Below, in pieces: positions 49,101 through 61,100 of a stretch of DNA of 64,000 nucleotides (its first letter is position 1; the number at the start of each line of letters is the position of its first letter). Under the pieces are notes generated by a model. The model had not been told where the DNA came from. It did no database searches and saw nothing but the letters and a program-made list of their open reading frames with translations. Origin of the DNA: Paragonimus skrjabini miyazakii (Eukaryota; Platyhelminthes; Trematoda; Plagiorchiida; Troglotrematidae); contig JTDE01021220.1 in the NCBI GenBank assembly GCA_014338405.1, forward strand, positions 1-64,000, in the 5' to 3' direction. Made by a program: the position numbers and the translations under genes.

Positions 49101-52100
49101 CCTTTCTATTTGTTTGACCTGTTAAACCAGCTTATCACCTCGGTGACGCCTTAGTTACTAAGACCGACCATGGGCGACTTGCGGTGCATAGTAAAGTTAC
49201 CCATTTTTTCGACATCTTTTGCTCCTCTTTTCGTGCACTGTTCACTTTCTGTCGAAGAAATTTACTTCCCGTTGAACTGGTATGAACTCAACATGGCTCA
49301 TTCTTTGTTTCTGATCATGGCGTTTGACATCAGGCTGTGATCTTTGTTCAAAATTGAGATTTGATTTTTCGAGCGGGCGTCAATTGAGGAATGTTCAATA
49401 AACTCGCAATTGTTGCTAAATTTTGAACTCCAGAGGTCATTCTGTCTTTGATAAGACTGTCTCGCAGGCGGTTGAAAAAATTGTTCGATTCGGACGGTTG
49501 ATCCGGAGCAGTTGCGTGCTAGTTTGTTGTTTCTCGGATTCCCAATTCCTCGGAGATGTGTTGGGATATTTCGTTTGTTTGTGCTAAGCAATGGTCTTCT
49601 ATTCTACACCTGACTACATCTGATTCGCATTTCTGTTTTCGTTTTCGGACGTGAGGTTTTGATGAACCCATCTCAAGCTGTATCTGACTGCATGTCGAAA
49701 CAGACAACTGGTGTTCCTTGATAATTCCCGATCTACAAACAGGGAGTTTCATTTGTCCCTGTCTGTTTCCAAGGCTATTCATGCTGTTTGCATTCAACTG
49801 TTCATGTGGAACAGTCGTGGATGGAATTATGATTGTCCTAACTTTGCTGGTCGTAGATTTCCCATTGTTTTCTGACACGAAGAACTGAGGACAAATGATT
49901 GTTCTGGTCACACCGAATCGGTTCGTGTTTGTTAGGTTGTGCTGTGTTATTTCATAGACAAGAGATTTGTCATTCACTGAGTTTGAATTTTTGTTGATTG
50001 TTCTTGCTGCGCTGGTCACTGGTTCGTTTTAACGAGGCACCTACTTTAACTCGACTTGTTCCGCTGAAGCACTCAATCTACTAAATCTGGTATTGGGCCT
50101 GTGGCCATTCTATCTGGTTATTTCGTTTGCTCTGATAGCCAACGTAAGTTAATTTTAGACTTCTGTGATTTATTTGTTAATCTTGCCTCGTAAGCTTCAT
50201 TCACTCTTGCCATTTTTCTTAATAGATCAACAACAGTTGGGCGGACACGTTTTGACTCAGAAAAATGATAATAGCTTCTAGATGACAGTATCCATCACCT
50301 ATTCGGGGTCTTCTCGAAAGTCTTTGGAAGAGATGGCAACTGATTGGGCTCAGTGGTTTGGGAGTTTCCCTTGCCTGAATTATCTATAAACTAAGGAAAG
50401 TTAATGAATCAAGGAAGAAAAAACAATAAGGAAGCTGTTATCTGATGGTCTGATCGTCTGTTTGCAAGGAGCGAGAATTTCGACGTTGATTTCTAGGCCT
50501 GAGTTTTTCATGTAGACAACATGGGTGGTCCGATTTGGAAAGGAGGAGGGTGCATTTCCATTTACTAGTGTAGTGGCTTATCAGTAATGGGCTTCTTCGG
50601 TCGATGTCCTCTGTGGCACTTTGACTTTCGGGCGAGTGACACCCTGTCACTAGCCTAGAGTATGTTGATGGTCATGATTAGTAATTTTATATGCGAATGC
50701 GTTACATATTGTCCAACTTAGGTTTATCGATCGAGTTAGACACTCCAGGTCTGTCAGTACTCGTGAGGTGTTTTTTCTACTACATGATTTTAGGAAAAAT
50801 TGGGGCTTTGTGAGTACATGGAAGACCTACCTTTCCAGTTGTACTCTGCTGCTGTCAGTCCGCGTTAATTTTTTCACGGATGATCACAAGTAGTTTTGGC
50901 CACCAGTGAGGTTACAACGGTTCTTGCTAGCTAACCATGCATATATTCCGAGTGCAGTATTTGTTCTCCTTTTGTCAGGTCGGGAATGGATTATGTAACC
51001 CCTCAGTCACCTTATCTCACTTTGCACCTCTGACTGATCAGCTCCACGCGACCCAGCTGCTTCATTTAATCCAAAAAGAACGATGTGAATATGATGAAGT
51101 GGATGAAGATATTGTGGCTGAGCAATTCATGGCTGTAATTCGCTTGAACATTAAACGTAAGTTTTCTACTCTGTTGTGGAAATGCGTTGGACATCAAATG
51201 ATATACCTTCATCCTTTCTGTTTTCTTTTTGACAAGTAACATTGTTTTCTCCTCAGTAACGAGTGCTACTGCTGTTGACTACTTTTATGACCGCTTCCGC
51301 ACCCTTTTTTGCGTCATAGGTTGAATTGCTTATCCACTTTTGGGGCATTCGCGTAACAGCGTTTTTATTTATCTCGCTATTTCTTGACAATCGATTCAAA
51401 GTGACTGCTTTGTAGTTTGCCGCTGATACTCTTCTATTTTCTTTAAAACATTGGCTATAACCCACGTTCACATAAGAAGATGGCCACCTTTTCATGGTTA
51501 TTTTTAACATCGGTAGAGTTTTGGAATCCGCTGTTGCAATTATATGAGGCAGAAAGCATCCTTGCAACCTTCCAGGCAATTCCCATTATCACGAGCCCTA
51601 ATCACCACTTCGTACGCTTAGTCTTAGTGGTCCAAATTTAATCGTGTCATCCATTCTAAAAGCAGCATATTAAATAGTTCACTCTGCTTTGGCGAATTTA
51701 TCCACGATCGCTTCCAACCTCCCTTTCATTCTAAGGACCAAGCAATTTTTTTAAACTTGCGACATGATGGTGATGATGAAGCCTACGGCGTAGCGCTTCA
51801 AATAACGTTCAGTCATTGAAGGGGTTTCTGCAACCTGTTAACGTTACTAATGCAGTTCACTTGTCTTTACAACCAGTTATCTCCATTCAATCTTACCGAA
51901 GCGAGCGTCCAAAAAGTGACTGTGCGAACTTTCCGACAGTTTGCCAGACATCATTTCTGTTCGTCGACTCTTCTTATTCACAGCCTTCTCATCGTTTGAA
52001 GTCTAGAGTTCGGAACACCTACAGTTTGCCAGACAGCTTCCATGAACGAGGGCTTTATTCTGAATTCTGTGCATTAGTCACAGTAAAAGTGAGGGCCATT

Positions 52101-55100
52101 GGCAGTCAAATGACGGGCTAGCCACTGGTTGCCGAACAACAGTGAATAGGGCATGAATGGCTCTACCGGCACAGGCATGTCCAATCTGCTCCCAGTATCG
52201 CAGCAAAGCCGTACGATAATTCAACAAAGTGAGTGTGAACTGCGTTTTTCAACTATGGTTCCTGTTGGGTGTACGCGCGTCGGAAGCACGCATCGTTCAC
52301 ACACTTTGGGCTGTTGCTCTCATGTTTACCTGCGTTATCGGATTGCCCAGCGTAGTTGCCATGATGCCGCGCGACTAGCAATGCGTTACTCAAACCAGTG
52401 GAACTCGCCGGCAGTTCATTCGAACGCGGACATTATGTATGGAATTGGCGCCGTTTGTTGGCTCCAGAAACAGGATATGGATGATCTTGTAAGCAACCGT
52501 GTTAGGATGCTTATCTAGCCATGCAATAGAAGACGGCATCATTATTATTGGAAAAGATTTCCAACTAGATGGATGTTGTAAGATTGAAACGAATGGTTGA
52601 CATTAATTGGCTCACGACACTTGATCCGTCTCTTCGGTGATTCTTCTTACTGGTTACTTGTGCTGGACTGAAGGACCGGTTTTTGAAACTGGTTGTATTG
52701 GCAAAGGAGGCTTGATCTGGATTGTTTGAGCATTGTTTATATCCTGCAGTGACTGCCCGATTAGTTCGCTTGGTGGTCACGTGCACTTAGATCAAACTTC
52801 TAGATTTTCCCACAACAACAGAGAGCAGACAAACACAGTTGATCACGTGTACGAACAAGGCAATGTGATTACAGCACTCTATAACAATGGGATATTCAGT
52901 GACAAGTGAATGTGGTTAAGCGTAAGAAAATGACCAATCAGAGGGCCGGGAAGCAGTGACTGGCAGAACCACCAATACATCAATTGGGAGCGATGGGTGT
53001 CTCACCGGTCAAAACAACACGATTAATCCTAGAGCCTTTGGAAAGTAACATGGACCTAACGCACTGCTTTACCTTAGCTCCTTTGTTCTTACAGTTGTGA
53101 TCCTGTTTCTTGTATACTGCACCAGCCCTCCTAAAAATCCGTACTCGAGACTGTCCACTTCGCTTATTTCCTACTAGATGTTGACTTATTCATTTTTGTT
53201 ACATCGTTGACTTAAGTTGCTGTTCGTGATGCCAAACTACTTGTGTTACGAATCCGGGTGTACTTGCAATCGCTGTGCAGGTAACATCCGTCATTGACCA
53301 GCCTTTGAATGCTTACAACTTTGGTTTCTTTCGTCTTTGCATTTTCGGCGGATCCTAAGAATCTGTCGATTGATTAGTTCCAGAGATATAGTCTAAGCAA
53401 CCTGATCTCATCTCGCCCACTCCACCTGAACACTAATGTATTTTGATTTCCGTGATCCGTTCATACTTCACTTTACCACTTGCGTTTAGACGTTGTGTGC
53501 AGTTGCTAAATCCTTTTACAGGGCCTGCGTCAGTCACTGTAAGACTCCGCAAGTCGGATAACGAAGAGATTTGTTGTTGTACCTATAACACTACGCCTAT
53601 AATGTTCAGGGTGTTTTCGTCTCAAAATGGCCTTCATTCCCATCGATCATGTTGTAGTGGATTATCAGGCCAGAGGTGCGAGCACTCCACTACTCGGCGG
53701 CATGCTTCAACGTGGCGGAGGGGAGGTACGTCCAAAAGCCCACAGCGAGTGGATGAAGGACGGTGTGGGCGACCGGATGAGTCATCGCTTGACTTGATCG
53801 GATCAACGGGCGAGACATGGCAGGCAAAGTAGAATAGACGACCAGATCGAAGGCGTGATTATTCCAGCATTCAGAGGAATGTCTCGACACGGTCGTGGAA
53901 TACGGTCAAAGCCCACAGTGGATAGATTGCGGACAACACGAGCGATCGGACGAGCCATCGCTCAACGAAATCGGACTAACGGACGAAGAATGGCAGGTGG
54001 GAAACCTTCCGATACAAGGCGCCGATCACACATAGACGGGGCAGAAGTGCACACGACGTGTGGGCGGGAGACCGGGGATTGTTGTGGACTGGAATTCTGA
54101 CTCATAAACACGAGCGTGCATGTAGCATGGCAGCTAGCGAGTCGGACCATAAAGACTGCTTTTTTGGACACCTTTTTGCTACAATGTGACTTGTCCCTTG
54201 CTGGAGTGACAAACTGCCTGTTCGATTGTTTGTTTGTTGGCTGATCATATGGTCTAGACATGATGAACGTGTAGTTGCTTGTTTATATTCAGGGTGACCG
54301 ACCTGGTTGTGACAGAGTCCATCGGCTGCCCACATGTGTTCACAATTTGAGGCGCGATTGTTCCTGTCCAAACTTAGTTGACCTGACAATAGCTGTTGCA
54401 CATGCGAGGTTGCATATCACAAGGCAAGGAACATCGCGCATTATTAAACCTGCGAATTTTCTTCCTCTGGTTTTCGTTAAACTGGCAACCATACCATCAT
54501 CTTTTATGGTTTGCTTACATTCACTGTTTTCTTTTCCCCTGGCCAAAACATTGCGACTCTCAGTGGATTCCGCGCATTCGGATTCAACTCTGTCCAGAGC
54601 TGCTGAGTTAATGGGTCGTCTCAACCAGCATTCAGTGATTTCGCGCTTTTTAGACACGCCTGACTCCTGTTATGAAAACTTTGAGGGCCAACCGTTTCAC
54701 GGCGTGGTAAGTCTTTAGCTTATCGCTTCACAGAACATTTGAATTCGTTTACACAAACGAGTGACAAGGATTTCGTTGATGTGACCGTTATCTGATATAA
54801 TCACTGATGGGATTCGGTTTCTGGTCTCACATTTAGCTACTTCTGAGTATCAGTACTTTGCAAAGAACTTACATATCACATTAAGCCATCTTCAGTTTTG
54901 TGCAGTTAAGTTCATGCGTTGTCAACTGCAACGGTCAAGGAGGTATGCAAAGTGTCAGTATCCATATGGTTGCTACACTGTACAATTGTTGCGCATGCAG
55001 TTGGCATGCCTTACAGCCGCTGAGTGCGGTTGTTACACTGAGTTACGGATGAAATGTTTTTCACACCACTCTGTTCAATGCTTATTTTGGTGGTGGGAAT

Positions 55101-58100
55101 AGATCACGAGAGAGCCGGGCGATAAGATGATCACAGGTTGTGCATACTTTGCCAGTCACACCTGTCAGTATTGATGGGTGTTGTCTGTAAGGTTGAATAC
55201 CAAGTAAACATCCCAACCGCGGGTTTGAAGTCTTTTCATGCATGGGATTATGTCGCAGCCACTTGATTATCTGTGTTAGTTATATAGTTTATTCTTGCTT
55301 GTAACTTGTTTGGTGATTTTTAGTTTTCATTTGCCACTTCGTTCCTTTACAGTTGAAGCGAACGACATTCCAAGCCATAACACCTTAAGTGACACATCTG
55401 GGTCAAGGTATACTAAAGTGTTTCCTTCACGGAACATTTGCTACTTGCGACGTACCAAATCATATTTGTCGATTGCCTACCGCCGAACGGTTTAAATCTG
55501 GATTATGACAGTCGACACCCTTAGACTCGAACTCGCGGCCGTATGGTTTGTTATGGACGTTAATACCATGCATTTTATAGCCTTAGGCTTTGGACACAAG
55601 TTTCGTCAAATTACACGGGGTGATTGTAAGCAACTAGAGGGTAAACATGCAATTTCAATTTTCCTAATTGTTGCTGACCTTCAGCACACTGGACTGATTT
55701 GGGCCCTTTAGACACCATTTTTTTCATTTCATTGTCATTAGCTCTTAAGCTTATTGAGTTGTTTGGGTGGTAACTTAGGGGCAGTTAAGGTTGTACGTGG
55801 CATATTCCGTAATCATTCATTATCGCGCCGATTTCAGACAAGTATAAGATCAATCAGTTGCTCAAGGATTCAATACAAGGCTGCAATATGAGGAAGGTTT
55901 TAACTGTGGATGTCTAGCCTAGCGTTACCCAAGATAGCGATATAGCCTTATAAGAAACAATGTCAGGGCATTGAGGAGACGATAATAGAAAATTGGACTG
56001 GGGCAGTGGTACAGAGGCGCGCTTGAAGTTTGTGAATCTGCGATTTATCTCGAGTAACGTCAAGTCCTATTTTGCTAAGGCGATATGGTTGTGTTAAGTT
56101 CAGTCATCACATTGACCGTTGAACGTGTAGGTGACTTTATAGTATCTCCTATCAAATGTGCCCGGTTGCCACTGGTTTTAGTGTTTGTGGTGCACGTGAA
56201 GTGGAATGGGCATTAGCGCAACGTTTACGAAGCTATGAGGGCGATGTGCTAACGTTTAGTAGGCTACGGGTTCAGTAAGTTGCGATTGTTTGGTTACCAC
56301 GGGGTTAGCTAGTTCTGTGGTAGTTTTGTCGAGAGCACACAAAATTCCTTCACTCTATCTTCTCACCGATCGGTCCTCATAGCAACTTGTTTCAATGTGC
56401 ATGCAGGTGCATGTAACAGCAATGAACTCATGCAAAGCACTTATGTTTGTGTTCATTTTAGTTGACTTTAGTTGACTTAGTTGACCTCTCTCAATGTTTT
56501 CGGGCTACAACCTTTAAATCAGAAGTATGGTGTCCAATTTCTCGCGTGTTCTGCACAAACTCAAATCCTAGTCTGTTGACTTCCGTCAGTCCTCTTATTC
56601 AAGTTCTGTTGTCTATTGGTCGGAGTATGAACTCTAACATGTCCTCTGAAACTGTTAAGTCGTAAAGGATGTTTCTTACGAAACTTCTACTTGACAGTAA
56701 AACTAGCGCAGCTGGCTCACAAATCAATTCGACGGAGTTGCAACTGAAACATACACCGGTAGTTCGCTATCGCGCTGCTGTGCTGTGTGACCACGTTGTA
56801 TCCGATTCAATGCTTGTACTAAGGTTAGTACAACATAACATGGTTAAGATGACGCTGATTTGGTCGTACCGGATCGCTTTTATTCAGTCAATGTATATGG
56901 GAATGAAATACCAGGGCTGCCTATCAGAAATCGGCTCTAATGACCTATGCAACATGCTTCGACTATAGAAAACTCTCCTAGTCAATTACTTAACTATATG
57001 TGTACTCAAAAATCTCAGATATTGGATACCTCACTTGCTTGCATTTGATTGTATTTGATCATATTTCGTATCTGTGCCCGGTTATCGTTCAGCGCCTAAA
57101 CGATATACCCATATTATGAACGGTGTGCAACACTTAAAACTCATTCGGTTGACTGAAGACAAGCAAGGTTTGGTCCACGTTTTCCTAATTCCATCCTTGT
57201 GTTAACTTGAGAACATGCAATGGGCTGACTGCTATAGCTCGGGTACAGTCCCCTGCATTTACCCAGTACTGAGTGGACTAAGACATATATTGAACTTGAT
57301 CACCGAGATCCACAGGTCTTCTCGTCAGACGGCTCGTAACCTGGCGTGATTTTTCTTTCCTCTTCTCTCGTTGCGTTGTCACCGTCCGGTAAAAGTTCTT
57401 GGGTTTCTGTTTTGATTATCACGCCACTCACACTATGCACACACAATGATGAATAGATACTGGTATGTAGTAGGGGACTTTGTTTTAAAAATAAATAAAT
57501 AAATGGAACATCACTTAAAATTGTCGCACTCCGATAAACTTTACAGTCAGCACTGGACTCGAATTTTGCTCATGTTAGAGCTCATCAATAGTGTATGTCC
57601 TTTTGACGACCCAGACTAGAACGCCTTCCATACCTTCACGATGCAGCCGTGTTTACCTGTGCGCCACGTTCAGCCACATTCACTTATGAGCACTATTCAA
57701 GTTGCTCCATCGCCTCAAGAAGTGACACAATAACTGTCTCCTGTTAACTGCATTCGATGGCCCCACGATCGGGACTTATGTCCAAGTTGGAACCACAGAA
57801 CTCATGAACTTGTTAAGTGCTATTTTGATTACTGATGAGTAGTAGTGGATTTTGGCTGTTATATAAATTGGATGTCACTCACAATCGATCGCAGCTGTAA
57901 CACTCTTTCAAGCGAATGTGGCTGAACGTTTGCATGTGGTATTCCAGTCCTGCCTGGTGTTAGATAAGTGGCACACTGGTAAACATAGTTGCCTCGTGAA
58001 GGTACGGAAAGTGTTCTAGTGTGGGTCGTTGAAGGGATATACACTACTGATAAGCGGTACTAAGAGGGAAACTGGAGTCTGGTGCGTTTCTTCGAAAAGG

Positions 58101-61100
58101 GCTGGTTGGAAAGTCTGTGGAAGTGTGTCAGCTATGATCAGTTGTAAGTGATATTCACTGTACGTATTCAAGGTCTGCGTAACTGTATGGGACCTATATT
58201 ATCGATCTGTGGAGTACAGCTGTGTACAACTGAAAGATTTCCTCGGCATTGCTAACGCTGCAGCCAGTTAAAGTAAGGATAGATGCAAAAAAAATGTTTC
58301 TGAGGGCTCGTCATCGGGCTGTTTATCATTTGTTGTTTTACTGTCTGTGATGATAATGATAGTGTATAGAACTGGCGTTATCAGAACCTGCCAAATGGAT
58401 GGCATAAACTGCACTGTTTACGGGAATCCAACATGCGTCTGCAGTCGTTGTGTTGAGAACTGTACTTATTCCAGCTTTGCTCTTAACGGCGGATTAGGAG
58501 TCACTAGTGTCGAATAAACAATGCGGACCTCCTCAATTCGACATTATTCTCATAGGTTTCAGTCTGTTGGATGCAGCAGGTGTCAATGTTCAATGAGTCT
58601 AACGTCCGATCGGAAACTTCTTGTTGACTTATCTCTTTTACAGTGCGAACGTTGAGAACACCTATATGACGTCGCATTCAAGGCCCAAAGAAGGGCGTTT
58701 GGAGATTGATCTCCCTGGACCTGTGTTACTATGATTAGCTACATCTGGTGTGGGATTCAATAAAAAATGACCATAACTTAGGGTTAGGAAGAATTTACGA
58801 GGCATATCACTTAGGGTATTGGGGTAGGGATCAACAGTAGGATATTTGGGTCTGTTCATCAACCTGTACGTAACAAATTGCACGTCTCCGTTTATACCTC
58901 GAGACGAACGATGCAATACGGAATTAATATTGTTTTGCATATTCTTGGTTGTGTGTGGACTAAGATAGTGCCAAGACGCCTACTCCTAGAGAAGAGAAGG
59001 AATGAGGTTCTTAGCCAATGCTTTTGGCCCGAAAGCCTGTTCCACAAGACGATGAAGAGGTTGCACCGTAATAGGATTGATGCTTGGTTTTCATGAAGTA
59101 GGTGCCACTTGTCTTTATCCTTTCTACTGTAGGGACCAGGAGACTACAGTTCGTCAGATTCTTACCCGTTGACATGTATTACTCTGTTGTTGAGATTGTC
59201 GCGTCGTCCGCTTTGTTAACAGAAGCAGGTATTTTCAAGGCTAGGGCCGGTGTTCACTAATCTTGCACCTTGTTGGCGACAGAGATGAATTTCCGAGGCT
59301 TAAGAGTTGCGTATGTAAAGCGACTGTAAGAGCCGTGCCTCTTCAGTCTACAAAACATGGCCTCTGGGAATAGTAGATGTGAACCGTCTTCAGATATTTA
59401 ACTATCGATATCTGCTTCCGATCGTCTACCTCGGGTAACACTAACCGGTAAACACGGCCCACATTCGGAGGTGGATATCGAGTAGCGATTGTCAACCGAT
59501 CGCACTGTTTCAATCAATCAGTATGCGCAGACTCAGATAGTTTAACCATCCACTAGGGATGCTCGCTAACCGTCTGCCACATCATGCACTTTTCGCCACT
59601 GCGACTGGCGAGTGCTTTTAGGTACGAGATGGACAGATGATGCCGTGATGTAGAGAACTGAAGGCAATCATCAAAGCGTTGACCACCGGAGGTCAAGTTC
59701 ACGGCCCACAGAACCGACACCTGAAGAAATTTTGAGGGATGGCGGATAATCAGGCTCTTTTGTTCGAATGAAATCGTTTGTTCGAGTTTACCATGAAGCA
59801 AATGCAACTGATGACACAAGGTGGTGTAGGCCGTAGTGTTACGTTGTGTTACGTTGATGAGGTACTCTTGCATATTACTCTTTTGTTTATTTGAGATATG
59901 TAAACCCCTTGCTATTGAATGTTTGAACCTAGACGTGTTTTTGCTATCCTATTCCATCTGTTTCATTTATCTTGCTTCCTTGTTGGGGCGTGTTCTTGTC
60001 TCCTTGGTTGCATGGCCGTTGAGCGTCGGTTCGAACTGTTGATGTTTTGCCGCCTGTGATGGTCGTGATCGTAACACGTTTAAATTGCGTACTTCATTGA
60101 ACCTGCTGAGCGTTTTATTATTATTAATTAATTAATTAATTATTATTGTTAAGCATCAGTGTGAACCACTGATGTATTGCTGTCTATGATGATGATGATT
60201 GGTAAATAACGAGGGATGTAGTCGATATAAGCAAATACCGTTCACATTTGTTTGCGCTTTTTGCATGTCGATTGATTTTTCGGCCGAATCCTTTCGATCT
60301 TACTCTTTAGGAATATTGTTGGTTGGAAGAAGGCTGCGCTTTGGCTGATCGACTGTGTGCAGATCTCGGTACGTTGCTGGACGAAAAATTCAGAAACGCT
60401 TACGACCTGACGTACAATACGTAAGTATCGCTATAAGTATTCGTTCTACACTATTTTCGTTTACTCAGTGGTCGTATATTTCGAAACCTCTCTATCTACC
60501 GCGGGGCGGTCCAGCATAGTACTAATACCACGACTACTATGACTACTTACTATCAGCCGGTAGTGTAATTGTTCGTTTATAAATCATTCACCTATCATCA
60601 GGTTGAACAACATCCGAGGCGTCGATACGAGCCCTTATCGTCGGTCGGTGTGGAACCAGGTGCAAAGTTTGTTTGGCATTTGTCACGACGATTTCCGGTA
60701 TGATTGTCTGGATCGACTACTGAGCACAACGCAACGGGCCTTCCTTAAGTTGTGTGCCACTCAGCCAACAGCCATCAATCAGTATGACCATTGTTTCGAA
60801 AAAATTTTCCCCGTCCTATCACCGTCTGAAGTGGTAAGTCTTGTCCTGTCGTTGTGGTTTTATGTTTAGGGGATATGAACTGTTGACCAGCGTAATTTAC
60901 TGTTTATGTACGTCGTGTGAACGAGATCTAATAAAACTGTTGTAATTCACATCCATCATGTGCTTGTTCGCTTGACGCAGTTTGACTGATAGTTATTATC
61001 ACTAATTTTAGCATTGTTATTGTAGGTTGAGAGTACTTTCAATAATAATCACTAATGTTAGGTTCATAACATTTCCTGACTCTGTATCTAATTCATAACT

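Noticed and set aside
60117..60147. TTAATTAATTAATTAA run considered as a regulatory element
   Set aside because: It is simple sequence inside an RTE 3' region.
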